DNA of 64,000 nucleotides, taken from positions 1,922,001 to 1,986,000 of the forward strand of contig CM066302.1 of NCBI GenBank assembly GCA_033807695.1, read 5' to 3'. Origin of the DNA: Daedaleopsis sinensis. Taxonomy: Eukaryota > Basidiomycota > Agaricomycetes > Polyporales > Polyporaceae. A program made the translations under genes and the position numbers. This document shows positions 45,289 through 56,977 of this stretch, piece after piece; within the stretch, counting starts at the first letter, position 1; each line of letters starts with the position of its first letter. The notes under the pieces are model-generated. The model was not told the origin of the DNA. It worked only from the letters and a program-made list of their open reading frames with translations, and ran no database searches.

Positions 45289-46995
45289 ATGGCCAGCTTG
45301 ATTGCGATCCTCGACCTCAAGGGCAAGCCCCTCATCCAACGTTCTTACCGAGACGACGTTCCTGCGACATACATTGAACGCTTTCTGCCAATAATACTGG
45401 ACCTGGAAGAGGAGGGCCAACAGGTCACGCCATGCTTCACCCGGGACAGTGTCAACTACATGCACATCCGCCATTCGAACCTCTACCGTGAGTTCTACGT
45501 CGCTGTGGAGAATCCATCACACGTACCTGTCCCATCCAGTCCTCGCGCTCTCAAAACGAAACTCGAATGCCTCCGAGATCATCCTCTTCCTCCATCGACT
45601 CGTCCAAGTGCTCGTGGAGTACTTCAAGGAGCTCGAGGAGGAGTCCATCCGCGACAACTTCGTGATCATCTACGAGCTCATGGACGAGATGATGGACTTT
45701 GGATACCCTCAGACAACGGAGAGCAAGATTTTGCAAGAGTAGGTCCTCCTCATCGTTATATCCTTCCCATTTGCGAGCCTTTCTGGGCAGATACATCACC
45801 CAAGAGTCGTACAAGCTCGAAGTGCAAGTCCGGCCACCAATCGCTGTCACAAACGCTGTCTCGTGGCGGTCGGAGGGTATCCGCTACCGCAAGAACGAGG
45901 TCTTCTTGGATGTCATCGAGAGCGTCAACCTACTAGTACGTCTTTCTGCACGAACGAGCGTCCCGCTCGTGTCACCATGCCTGTTCCCCAGGTCAACGCG
46001 AACGGAAACGTCGTTCGCTCTGAGATTCTCGGTGCCGTCAAGATGAAGTGCTATCTCTCCGGCATGCCTGAGCTCCGACTCGGTCTCAACGACAAAGTCA
46101 TGTTTGAGAGCACTGGCCGCAATGCCCGTGGCAAGGCGATCGAGATGGAGGACGTCAAGTTCCACCAGTGCGTGCGTCTGTCAAGATTCGAGAACGACCG
46201 GACCATCTCCTTCATCCCGCCCGACGGCGAGTTCGAACTCATGTCGTACCGCTTATCAACACCTGTCAAGCCGCTCATCTGGGTCGAGGCTGCGGTGAGA
46301 CTCCAGTATGAGACAGCGTGTGGGGCGGTGTTGACGATCGGATTCACAGGTCGAGCATCACAAGGGGAGCAGGATCGAGTACATGGTCAAGGTCAAGGCG
46401 CAGTTCAAGCGGAGGAGCTCGGCGAACAATGTCGAGATCTACGTGCCTGTGCCCGATGATGCCGACACGCCCAGGTTCAGGGTGTGTCTCGCCCTGTATG
46501 AACCCCTCACGACATGATGCTCACTCGCCGGACCTTCGTAGGCATCGACAGGCAGCGTGTCGTACGTCCCAGACAAGTCCGCTTTCGTGTGGAAGATCAA
46601 GCAGCTTGGAGGCGGCCGAGAGTTCCTCATGCGCGCGCACTTCGGTCTTCCGAGCGTCCGCGGAGGTGCGCGTTCTTCACATCCTCTCCTGCAATAACAT
46701 TCACTGAAGTCCGTGACCTTTGCGCAGAGCGCGAGTCCCTCGACAAGCGCGCCCCCATCACAGTCAAGTTCGAGATCCCGTACTTCACCGTGTCCGGCAT
46801 CCAAGTGCGGTACCTCAAAATCGTCGAGAAGAGCGGATATCAAGCACTCCCCTGGGTGCGGTACATCACGCAAAACGGCGACGATTACAGGTGTGTGGTA
46901 CAGGTCGAAATTAGTCGTGGACTACGCTCACGTATTGCAACAGTCTACGGACGGCGTTGGAGAAGGGCAGCGCGGCGATTGTACCTGGGATATGA
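45289..46995 (+). CDS. APM1: AP-1 clathrin adaptor complex, mu subunit
   Basis: Eight exons (45289-45487, 45540-45738, 45791-45935, 45992-46294, 46350-46481, 46542-46665, 46728-46890, 46944-46995) give 438 residues, close to the usual 420-475. The N-terminal longin-like domain starts MASLIAILDLKGKPLIQRSY, where AP-1 mu has a characteristic DLKGK, and continues to DEMMDFGYPQTTESKIL. The mu-homology domain follows with PPIAVTN-VSWRSEGIRYRKNEVFLDV, GKAIEMEDVKFHQCVRLSRFE, RTISFIPPDGEFELMSYR and SAFVWKIKQLGGGREFLMRAHFGLPSV. The protein recognises tyrosine-based cargo signals and helps form clathrin coats at the trans-Golgi and endosomes. The motif set points to AP-1 rather than AP-2. The gene is complete with no oddities; expression is expected to be constitutive. 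Confidence 0.95.
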
Positions 46996-47525
46996 GTGGA
47001 CAAGGTAACTTTATAGACGCCTGTCAATATGTGAGTACGTACTTTACGCTGCATACGTATTATGTGTAAGATGGATTGTGATGCGAGTTGGTGCTCACGG
47101 CCTTTCGTGGAGCGGTGGCCTCATATCTGTCAGGTGCACAGTGGATGAGGCTCGCAAGATCATATATATGCTCAGGGCTGCACAGGGCTGTACAGAGCGC
47201 TGGCGTCGACGAGCTGAGTCGGAAGCGTTCAGTATGCGAGTGCGCCCGTTTTGGGAAGGTTAGCGCTGACCTCCATATCAACGCATATTAAAGTAGGTGT
47301 GCCGCGCATAGCGTCAGAGACACATAGTACTGCGCTGGACTTCTCGTCGTTTGACCTTACAAAATCAGCTCAGCAGTTGCCCAACCCTCGAGTGTGTTCG
47401 GATGGGAGCATTCCCTGAGAGGAGTCGAAGCGAGCATGCTCGATTTTGTCAATGTGAAGCCACCTATCGCTAAAGTCCCTGCTCGAATGACCACTGATAT
47501 AAGCTAAAGATACCTTCACGAAACG
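46996..47525. other. Intergenic region between convergent genes
   Basis: A 530-bp gap between the AP-1 mu stop and the sedolisin stop. No gene was recognised. Confidence 0.5.
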
Positions 47526-49646
47526 TTAAGGCAACGCTAAGAAGTGCGCGAGGAGCTTCGGGAAGTTGAGGGTGCCCAGACCAGTGACGGGGTCCCATCC
47601 CGGCCGCGCCGCGAACCCTTGCGTGCCGCAACCGGGGTTCGTGCCGTTCGTGATGTCGTTGAACGCGCCCTTGAACGCATCCGAGTATAGCTACGCAACG
47701 CGACCCGGTCAGCAATGGTCCAAGAACGAAAACGATGAAGACGATCGACGCATGGCACCGTGCACTCACAGCAGGGTTGATCCACCCGATCGGCTTCTTG
47801 CGTATCGCGAGCCGCGCGTCGTTGACCGCAGACAGAATCGCCGCCGCGGTCGGCGCAGACGCGGACGTGCCCGAGATGAGCGCGAGCCGCCCGTTCACGG
47901 CGACGGAGTAGTTGAGCCCGTTCGCGCTGATGTCCGGGAACGCGCGCCCGGAGTGGTTGAAGAGCGCGTCCGAATACCCTGGGGGGTACCGCGCGAGGTA
48001 GCCCGCGACCGCGTCCTTCTGGAAGTCCGCGCGCGCGAAGACGTCCGAGAAGCCGCCCCCGGACGGGAACCGCTGGAAGACCGCGCTCTCGCGGTCGGTG
48101 ACCTTGTGCCCGGGCACGACCTGCGTCGCGCCGACGGAGGTCACGTACGGGCACCCGCCGGGGAACGACGGGTTGAAGCGCTGCCCGGTCGGCACCTGGT
48201 TGCGCGCGTCGTCGAGGCAGAGGTCGTCGAAGCCCGCGACGCCGTTGTCGCCGGAGGAGTACACGAAGGTGATGCCGGTCAGGCTGAGCTTCCCGTACTC
48301 CGCGCACTGGCGCTGCATGTACGCGGGCGTGAGGTCCGCCTCCTGGTAGCCGTAGGAGGTCGAGATGACATAGGCCGCCTTCTTTCCGCCGCAGTCTTCC
48401 GGGCCTTTGTACCCACCGGGCTGGTTATCCGGGTACACGGCGTCCTGGGTGGGGTCGTCGCCGCCGTCGAACGTGCAGAAAGAGCCGTCCAGGCCATCGA
48501 GCAGGTTGTTGAAAGAGGCGCTGATGATTGGATCGCCGACCTGGTACAGGAGGACCTCCTGCTTCTTCCCCACAAGGCCCATGACATACTGCAAGTCCAG
48601 GCTGGACTCGCCAATTGGACCCGAGACGATGGCTCCTCCATCCATGCTGACGAGGGTAGGACGCTGGCCCACTTGGCTCTTTGAGTAGTTGCCAAAGAAG
48701 ACGTCAAAGTCTGACGGGACATGCGACTGAGGAGTGTATTCGACTGTTCATATCAAACAATCAGTCACAATTGACATGTCATGTGTAACGCCTTGGAAGG
48801 AGGACTTACCGACACCGATGGTATTCTTGTTCGCAGCCAAAGGGGAGTATACGAAGTCGTAGAGGACGCGGAGGCACGCCAGGGTGATTGCTTCATCGCA
48901 GTGTGAGAGATCCGTGAAGATGTTCTGTATACAATAAGTAGATGGATGTGAGCTAAGCTGCAAGGAACTATACCATAGATTGAACATTGACTGACATGGA
49001 GGGTCCCGCCCATCTTGGGCGCAGCGCCGAACCCGACATTTCCGATGTTCTTCCTCGAGTTCGCATTCATGTCGATGGTTCCATGCCGCTTCACCTTGAC
49101 GTCGAAGTGAAGCGTGGGCGTAATGAGATCTACGTGCTTGGAGACGTGTTCTGGAAGGTGGTAATTGTCGTGACACGCGAGGTGTTGTCGTCCGTCGGCG
49201 GAGTGCTCATAGACATAGTACGTCGTTCCAAGGAGGTGCTCCGCCTCCTCAACGGTGACGTTCACTGAGAGCCAGCCCCCGTTCTTGCTGAGCGCGATCC
49301 GCTCAGGGTTGATGTATCCGTCCTCTACGAGCCAGGTGCGGACAGTGTCCACAGACTGCACAGATGGCTTGAATGCCTTCGCGACCTCGGCGGGCGTCCA
49401 GAGTTTACTGTAGTTGGGAGAGTCAGGATGCGCAACGTCGAGGAGGTAGGACTCGAGCTTGTCAAGGTTGGATTGGACAAGGGCCACGCTAAGCGGCAGC
49501 TGTACGTCCGGGTCCGCGCGTTTCACTGGACTCCAGCCTGCGAGAAGAGAGCGACGTGATTCGTGTACGACGCGTTTGGCGGGAGTCCGTGTTGCAGCAG
49601 AGGCGAGAGATGCGAGACTGACGAGGAGGACGTTAGAGAGTAGCAT
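47526..49646 (-). CDS. Secreted sedolisin-family protease (S53, tripeptidyl-peptidase-like)
   Basis: Four exons (48996-49646, 48810-48924, 47770-48743, 47526-47690) join to 634 residues. A signal peptide ([17 protein letters not shown]) precedes the long activation propeptide (pro-kumamolisin domain, to about residue 210). The mature enzyme has all S53 catalytic residues: Glu301 and Asp305 in [11 protein letters not shown], oxyanion Asp421 in YSSGDNG, and Ser549 in GTSASAP. The C-terminal [16 protein letters not shown] belongs to the calcium site. Sedolisins are acid-active serine-carboxyl peptidases; fungal members remove tripeptides from protein N-termini outside the cell. Together with the two S8 proteases this window carries three secreted peptidases. 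A 372-codon antisense frame over the catalytic exon is a shadow. Confidence 0.94.
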
Positions 49647-49715
49647 CTTGGAGCTCCTGGGACAGGATAGATGACGGGTGCCCCGGAAGGCCGACAACTT
49701 GAGGTCCTCACGTCT

Positions 49716-49723
49716 CTCTTATA
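49716..49723 (-). promoter_or_regulatory. TATA box of sedolisin gene
   Basis: Reads TATAAGAG on the minus strand, 70 bp upstream of the start codon at 49646. Confidence 0.6.
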
Positions 49724-50110
49724 CGCGTCGCGAGCGGGCATCCGGACCGTGGGATATCACGGCATAGTATGCTCACTATTGACTCGGGCGGAGCGACGGC
49801 GGGCGAAGAAGTCTGACGAATGGAGCACGAGGCCCGCCCTGAGCTTCTTCATCTTCTGAGAGAGGAGATGAATGTAACTTGGATGGGCGTTGCATGGCAC
49901 TAGCGAGTCATGATCAGATCGAGATGTGATTCGCCTTTCTTGGATCTTACACATGTTCAAGAAGTGCTACCACGACACGATGTGGAGAATTGTTGTTTGA
50001 GGGGGGAGAGATACTGGTCGGGTAATCGGTGCAGACGCTGTCAGTACCACTGCAACATCGACGTCCCGTAATGATCAGCATCGATAAGTATCTGACCTAC
50101 GAGTCGGGTA

Positions 50111-50513
50111 CTTGTAAGTCCCCGGCCTAACAGACCGAAGGGACTTGCAAGTACCATGCTGTGCTCTACGAAGGCCAGGATTGGAGGACGGATGAACTGA
50201 TCTGGGAGGACTGATCAGGCGTCGGGCAGTGGTCTTAGGTACTGTCAATGTGGCGTATGCTATTGGCGTCCGGGGCATCCCGTGTGCCACATTTTCTTTC
50301 CCCTGTGGGCGCGAAGAGGACCCGCCATTCGCGCGATATCTCAGGCCGGCTACCCCAGGCTACCCCCCTCGGGACTAGAGAAGTCGCTTGGTATGTTTTC
50401 GAGGACGCCGAACCCTAACCGAACCCGAATCCGAACCCTAACATCCTAAGCGAGCGGACGTCGGGGCAGCCCTAAGCGAGCCCCTTCGGTCTGTTAGGCC
50501 GGGGACTTACAAG
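50111..50513. mobile_element. 403-bp MITE with long terminal inverted repeats and TA target duplication
   Basis: The ends are inverted copies: the left starts CTTGTAAGTCCCCGGCCTAA and runs into CAGACCGAAGGG, and the reverse complement of the right end reads the same for about 32 bases without mismatch. A TA dinucleotide flanks each side (50109-50110 and 50514-50515), the target of Tc1/mariner-type transposases. The left repeat also folds back on itself with an inner TACTTGCAAGTCCC-like copy (GGGACTTGCAAGTA at 50140-50153). There is no coding capacity, so it would need a transposase in trans. Inside lie two AACCCTAAC blocks. Confidence 0.85.
50411..50442 (+). repeat. Telomere-like AACCCTAAC blocks inside the MITE
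   Basis: AACCCTAAC appears at 50411-50419 and again at 50434-50442, with the related GAACCCGAATCC between them. Too short for a true interstitial telomere. Confidence 0.6.
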
Positions 50514-51572
50514 TATCTGTGTATAGACATCGGCCCTCCGGGCAAACCTGAACACGAGACGCTTTGTAAATCATCACACAAGGACCAGATGGCCCATCTC
50601 GAGCTCTTTGCATTCAACCTCGATCGAGCAATCTCCTCTAGAGACTCTTGTAATACCAGGTAGCATGGTACACCCACGTTACCCGAAGTTAACAGTATGT
50701 TTGACAACTTTGACATATGAGTTGTAACCGTTGCATGAGGTGCGCGCATCGGCCGGGCGCAAGGCCCGCCTTCAACGCACCAAGTCACCAACTGTGGCAG
50801 TATGCTGCATAGTAGACTAGTTAGTACCTTAGCTGTCTAAGAAATCAGCATTGCTCGCACATGAGCTGCCTTCGCCGGTCATTAAACGAAGCAGAAAACT
50901 GGAGAACATCTCAAATTTAATGCTCCGTGTTTCGAGTGAGACTTTTGATAAGATAGACCTCAGCTAGATCCGGCAGTGCGTGCGTCGGTCAAAGGGGCGA
51001 GAGTCCGGCGAGGTACTCACAAGGGCCCAGGGGAGCTTGAAGCCTATAAAGATGGGGACATGTGTAGAGAATGAGGGTGTGCGGATGAGGGACGGAACAA
51101 GGGCAAGAGAGCGCAGAGTCCGAGAAGGTCGGATGTCGGACTCTGTCGGATGTCGGATGTCAGATGTCGTAGAACAAGAGTTGAAAGGAAGTCAAGAGAC
51201 GGAAGTCGAAAGTGGGAGAGCAGAACGAAAACAATAAGAAACGATAGCGAGAGCACAAGATACAGTTTTATAAACGGTAGTCGGTGGGCGTCTAGGTATC
51301 CTAATCGGTATCATATCCGCGCAGGACAGTCACTACTAGTAGTACGATGCTCATCAGCGAGTAACACTAGGGTCTTGCTGTCAACGCCCAGCTATATGTT
51401 ACTAATACCTACACCTGTCACATGCATGAGTAGGAGTGACCCACTCCCACAGCGATCCTTAATATCAATCCATTCGAGTCGACAGACGGGATAGTACAGT
51501 ACTAGGCGCTAAGTACTCCGGACAATACCGAGTAGCAAAGTGCCAGGGGTCGCGGTGCCAAATATCACGTGA

Positions 51573-52947
51573 GGCGGACTGTCTATTTTCCAAGCTCAAA
51601 CCTGCAGCTGGACTACTTCGTGTCCAGGAATATACTACGGAGCTCCCAACGCAGCTGCCTTCGGAACGGGGACGATCAGCAGGTACACCATCGACGCAGG
51701 GACCCCCACCACCTTCGAGTCGCAGTACATAGCTAGCCTTGGTTCTAACGGTGGACATTGAACGGTTCAGATGTTCCAGTCCAGTACGCTAGCTGCGGGA
51801 GTGACGCATACCCTACAAGTTATGGTCATTGCACGGGGCGAACATTTTATTTTTTAGCTTGGACTGGATCGAGTACAACAAAACGACAACCTCGAGCGGT
51901 GGCACGGTCAGCGGTAGCGGGACTACCGGCAGCGGGTCAACCGTCACCGACAGCGGCTCGAACACAAGTACTGAGCTGGCACGAACGGCAGTGGGTCAAC
52001 TTCGAATCCGTACGGCGCGACGGTGACGGTCACCGGTCCCGCCCAGCAAACGTCACCGTCTTCTTCTTCGCCGCCGCTCTCTTCTTCCTCGAACTCGTCC
52101 AGCAGCACACCTGTTGGCGCGATCGCGGGTGGCGTAGTCGCGGGCGTAGTCCTCATCATCGGGATCGCGTTTCTCGCGTTCTGGATCGGTCGCTCTCGCC
52201 GTCGACGACGGACCCACCCGATGGACCTCACGCGCGAGGAGGCAGATCTGTTCAAAGGGGGAGAGACCCGCCGAGGTGCGTCTTCGCGTAGCGCATTCCG
52301 TCCACAGTTACAGTCGCGCACACCACTCACCTCACACATCGACAGGCGGGATCCGCGCCGAGCCTGCGTACAAGGACGACGACGCCCCCGCGTATCTCAC
52401 GCACCACCGTCTCGCGGTGTCGCGGCAGAACACGTCCCCGCCTCTCGGCTATCCCCAGCAGTACGGGTCGGCCATGGAGTACAACGCGCCGCCCCCGCCC
52501 ATGCACGCATACGCCATGCCCTACGCCATGCCCGCACCCACACCCGCGCCCTCACCCATGCTGCACATCCCTGTCGGCGCAGTCATACCGCATTCCCCCT
52601 ACCCCCCAGCGCCGGCCTCAGATGTTGGGTCAACCTCGGCCTCGGGAACAGGCACCGGGCTCAGCAGCAGCGGCTCGAACGGCGCGTCCGCCGCGGCGAG
52701 CTACCGCAACGCGCAGCAGGAGAAGGCGCTGATCTACCTCTCGGAGACCGGCATCTCGAGGGGCGGGCAGACGTCGGGCAATGGCGCGGGCGGATCTGGC
52801 GCTGGGAGCCACAGCAGTGGCTCTCCAAGCACCCCGAGAGGCACCTCCGCCGTTGCCCCCGCCCCCGCTGCCCCCGCATCGCCCACTACGACTTCCGTTG
52901 CCAGTCCTGGGGATGGCGAGGCTCCGCCGCCGGCATATGTCCCTTGA
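51573..52947 (+). pseudogene. Decayed single-pass membrane protein gene (same family as 61.7-64 kb)
   Basis: The ectodomain is recognisable (GIYYGAPNAAAFGTGTISRY, MFQSSTLAAGVTHTLQV, LDWIEYN) but is broken. There is an in-frame TGA at 51759-51761, a TAG plus one-base shift at 51855-51858, and another shift near 51965-51990. No clear 5' exon was found. After these lesions the 3' part is intact. It comprises a Ser/Thr-rich stalk, a membrane helix (AIAGGVVAGVVLIIGIAFLAFWIG) and a basic stop-transfer (RSRRRRR). A splice 52276-52345 and a 200-residue Pro/Gly/Ser-rich cytoplasmic tail follow, with a conserved end: YRNAQQEKALIYLSETGIS and GEAPPPAYVP. Intact members look like fungal type I, mid2-like surface proteins; function is unknown. 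Splicing around the lesions would remove conserved residues, so decay is more likely. Confidence 0.7.
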
Positions 52948-53581
52948 TCTCTCCACCACCTGCTTCACATTCTTCTGTCAATGACTCCACCGCATGCGGT
53001 ACGCTTTCCTTGATGACATTTCTTCCATTTCCGCATCCTGCAAGCCATCCACTCCGTTTCTTCCGGACTCATTTAGTGTATGTTTAATCTAGTGCGGCTC
53101 GGTCATGGCTGTCCGGCGATGTTCTCCATTGACGGCACGCGTACCCTGCTCTATCACCACGTACGCTATGACCTGAGATGCTGATGCCCATAGAAGAAGC
53201 GGTCACGCTGTGGCAATAATATTATCCTGGCTTTCTTGGTGCATGCTTCGGATTTCTCCCCCACGGTAGTTGGTGGATCTGCTTGTCGCGAGGAGAGAAG
53301 GTTCGCACGCCAGACGAGAGTGGTTCCTGCACATATCGATGGTCGAGTATTCAGTTATGAAGCGTAGCCACAGCGAGTGCACCAGTCGATCTGATGTCGC
53401 GGTGCTCATTCCAGGCCTCCAGCTATATGGCTACACGCGCCGCGGCGGTACACCCATCATTCCAAACACAATCACCATACATCACCAAACCCGCAATGGC
53501 GAAGGCCTTACGGGTGGGTGAATACTCTCTATGAGCGAGTTCCACAATGCTCGCTGCAGGCTAGCGCTTTTGCCATAAGCT
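52948..53581. other. Intergenic region between convergent genes
   Basis: A 634-bp gap between the membrane-protein relic and the desaturase stop. No gene was recognised. Confidence 0.5.
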
Positions 53582-55643
53582 TCAGCCGGAGAACCCGGCC
53601 AGCTTCCAAGCCTCGTCCACGGGCTCCTCTCCCGAGTGACCGTCCGCTTGCGCAGCAGCATCGACGCCGGCGTACTCGCGGATGGCCTGTCCCTGCTGGT
53701 TCTTGAAGAAGACGATGTCGCCCTCCGGCTCAATGAACGTGCACTGAGTGAACGAGCGCCACAGCGCATAGAGAGTCGGCTATGGCAATGCGCACGCAAA
53801 ACGGTCAGCGATCAGTCAGATGCAGGTAGGAGGGGTGCGAGGCTTGCTCACTGTGGAGTCGTAGCAGTAATGCTCTCCGAGAACAGGCTTGATCGCCTTG
53901 GTGACTTCCGGCAGGTTGTCTGAGGAGAGTCAGGAGACAGTCGCCGTTCGTTTCGGTCAGCAAGCGCGCAGACAGCCTGAGTGCAGAGATCGCTCACAGA
54001 ACGGGATAGAGACAAAGAAGTGGTGCGCAACGTGGTCGTGTGCAATCTGCAAGTGTGGTGAGCGTCGCGAGTGCGTTAAGCGATGTTGCAGGGGGGCGTA
54101 CCCCTTGCCAGAAGAATCGCCCTATGCATCCAAACACAGGCCTATCTACGGTCGCCAGCGCGCCGCGTGCGAAAGTCCAAGATTTCTGGAGAAGCGTTCA
54201 GCGACAAAGACGGTGCGTAGGTACGAGCTGTAATATACACCTCGCGGTAGTACGGAACCGTGGGGTCACTATGCTGGAGATACGTGAACATGACGATCCA
54301 ATTGTGTGCCCACTGTGCGCGGGGGTCAGCGACAATGTGTAATGTATGCGACTGACACTCACCAGCCAGGGTACGAAGTACATGCGCCACACATTCCGGA
54401 AGCTGGTTTGATAGGACCACGTCCCGAGGAACAGCAGCATACAGCCGATAGCGATGTCCGAGGCGATGATGGCATTACCTACGTTTCATTAGCCTGTGGT
54501 AGCGAGCGCAGGTTCATAGTTAGTCTTACGATCTTGCGGTTTAAAGAGCTTGGAGTCCGGGTTGTAATGCTACATTTCCGCAGTCAGTACCGAGTGTCGC
54601 CCGTGATATATCTGCACATACGCTGGTCCATGGGGGATACTTGGGGTTACCCTTCCGGTTATGGCTATAGATCATGAGTGGGTGGCAATGTCTTCCTGGG
54701 CGAGCACCTACATGAGATACAACTGGAAGCCTCTGCAGAGGTACTATTAATAACGTACCAGGGCTCGAGACGTGGAACGTACACTCACAGAAATTGGCGG
54801 ATGACCATCTTGAACAAAGTAAAGCCCGGTGTTTCTTCCAGAATCTCCTTGTAGTCCATCTTCGTCGCGTGAGCTGCGTCCGGTAGCTTGAGATCAGTCC
54901 TCGTCATAGGATGGTATGTTTCATCTCGAGCAAGGTGGTTAGTGCCTTTCTATTGGATATTCCTGTCAGCTTGAAGAGAAGATGAGCGAAAGGGAGACGA
55001 ACATGGTGTGCGCGATGCGTCAACCTCCAGGCAAAATATGGGGTCAGGACAAAGGTATGGAGCCCCATTCCGGCAACGCTATTGACCCAGGCATGCGGCG
55101 AAAGTGCGTCATGGCCACACTGTCCCAAACAAGGGAGTTAACAAACGATCTTGACAATGATGAGAAAATCGTAGGTACTTCATGACCTGCAGTTAGATGA
55201 TAAATGATCGATATTGGCCAATGCTAGCGGATAAGACGAGCTGCCTCCGTACCTAGAGTCCACATGCCGGCAAAGGAAATACTTTGCCAAAACCAGTAAA
55301 GGGCCCAGTAACCCCAAGAGAGAAGGTTCCTTCCCGAAAGGCTCCAGCCGAGATACGTCGCCGTCTTCCATGTCAGTTCGTCGATCCATGTAGCGAAGAT
55401 GTAGAACAGGACGCTAAGGCCCACATGTCGTCCGACATAGTAGAGCCCCTTGGCCGTGCTCCTCTTGAATAAATGTCGCGGTACTGCGGCGTGGACGTCC
55501 TTGATCACGACTGTCGGGGGCACAAACTGCGCGCGTTTCTTGCGCTCCTCGTATTCCGGTGCGTCACGAACAAGCCACGAGAACGGGCCCTGGCTGTGGG
55601 CAGTATTTTTGTCTAAGGCTGTGCGCTCTGCTGCTTGCCCCAT
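53582..55643 (-). CDS. Delta-12-type (omega-6) fatty acid desaturase, with an 8-nt microexon
   Basis: Thirteen exons join to 455 residues: 55253-55643, 55179-55186, 55003-55119, 54789-54949, 54712-54732, 54622-54664, 54530-54569, 54363-54478, 54241-54312, 54102-54185, 53998-54046, 53852-53919 and 53582-53779. All three diiron histidine boxes are present: HECGH at 132-136, HRAHH at 168-172 and HVAHH at 356-360. The first box is assembled from the 8-nt exon (GTCATGAA, giving H-E) joined to TGTGGCCAT. Membrane helices flank the boxes (for example YWFWQSISFAGMW and DIAIGCMLLFLG). The family inserts the second double bond of linoleate into ER membrane lipids using cytochrome b5. The sequence fits fungal FAD2 better than delta-15 enzymes, but regiochemistry is inferred. 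The 21-nt fifth exon is also very small. Confidence 0.92.
55179..55186 (-). other. 8-nt microexon of the desaturase gene
   Basis: On the minus strand CTGCAG|GTCATGAA|GTACCT has ideal splice borders. It links a phase-1 exon end (CTAG|) to TGTGGCCAT and supplies the His and Glu of HECGH. Skipping it shifts the frame. Using the next acceptor alone would leave the first histidine box incomplete. Confidence 0.85.
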
Positions 55644-56977
55644 TGTTGTCGAGGCTCAGGGTGGTAGTAGTCGCTGTAGTCCGGGTCAGAGAGGGCGACC
55701 TGCAGAAAGACTCATGGGACATGCAGGAGAGTGAATGGGAACGTGGAGACGAAGGTTCACTATATAAGCAGCCTCGTGGCGCAAGATTGACTCGTTGAAA
55801 TTCTGATCTTGACAGCTGCATCTTTTGTTCCCAGCTACATGTAATCCATGACTTGTGAATCCACGACTATGCCCCGACGCGCCGCGGCCTCAGGCCCGTC
55901 GGACGGAGTGAAATCGACTGCATGCAACTCGCGTATCAGTAAACAGCATGAATTCAAACGGCATGTTCTCTACCAGCGTGTTCGCTCACCTCAGGGTCGG
56001 CATTCTGAGGGTGCGATCTTTCAACTCCACTACGCCGGTGGTGAGAACCAGCCAAGTTTCCTCGGAGGATCGGACTTTCCCCGTTAACGACTGGACGACT
56101 TCTAAAAGGAGACGCTGAGTCAGCATGGTCTGGAGGGCCCGCGGGCCGCCCGACTCGAGTCTGCCCAGGCTGGCAGTCACCTCTCTTGAATCAACCTCTT
56201 CCTTATCAGGCTCGCGTCCTCACTAGTATTGTCAGTACTGTGCTACTGCTGGTGTTTTGCAATCCTATGCTTGAATGGTATGGTGAGTGATCTGGTGTAC
56301 TACACTGACTGCCACAGTTTGCGCGAGCCTTTCGTACTAGTAATCAAGGCTCGACTCGGAGACAACTGGCCCCCATCACTGCGCACAAAGTTCATGCGCA
56401 GGACCGAGCTACTTACTCTAGTACATGCAAGGATCACATTGTAACCGGCTTCCCAGCCACTCTTGCGTTTATGCAAGCTGCTGTCACTTGCCATATAGTA
56501 TCGCGGAATGGTCTGAGTAGCAGGATCGATGCTGTGCACCTCCGAAATACGTTGTCTTCCTCTTATTGGCATGGAACTCACAACTTGAATGTTCTCTAGT
56601 CATTCTCGAATGGTCTACTCCCTTCAAGGTCGTGTCTATACTTAGGAGCCCTGCATCATTCAACCAGAATGTGCAGACTCGCCATCTCGGCAAGGGTACC
56701 AGTAGTCGGGCAGCACTCAGCTTGACCACCCCACGACACTGCAGGTTCGCCGATGCCGGGGCTTTCGGACGATGTAGTACTTGGTCCCATCCTGGGAACA
56801 ACCCTCTGTCTATTCATCAGCAGGGTCAGCATATCCAATACGCCGTCCACTGGACCGAGAAACTCGCACCGTATATCGAAGTCACGAAATGAAGCAGCCC
56901 AGTCCGTAGAGATGTGCATCTGAGATAAAGATATATAGTATGTGCGGAGTGCGCCCCCTCCCAGACTGACCCGCATC
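55644..56977. other. Intergenic region, no gene recognised
   Basis: About 1.3 kb between the desaturase start and the exonuclease stop. Only short unsupported frames are present. Confidence 0.5.
55760..55768 (-). promoter_or_regulatory. TATA box of desaturase gene
   Basis: Reads CTTATATAG on the minus strand, about 120 bp upstream of the start at 55643. Confidence 0.5.

Larger units (their letters stand above)
49647..51572. other. Gene-poor interval containing a MITE
   Basis: About 1.9 kb without a recognised gene. It contains the inverted-repeat element at 50111-50513 and a run of GGATGTC-like repeats near 51130-51170. Confidence 0.5.

Noticed and set aside
47566..48684. 372-codon plus-strand open frame over the sedolisin catalytic exon
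   Set aside because: Arginine/valine-rich shadow of a well-supported protease exon on the other strand.
51755..51860. An intron that would bypass the TGA and TAG in the membrane-protein relic
   Set aside because: The only phase-compatible donor (GTACAT near 51725) would delete a conserved ectodomain block also present in the 62-kb relative.
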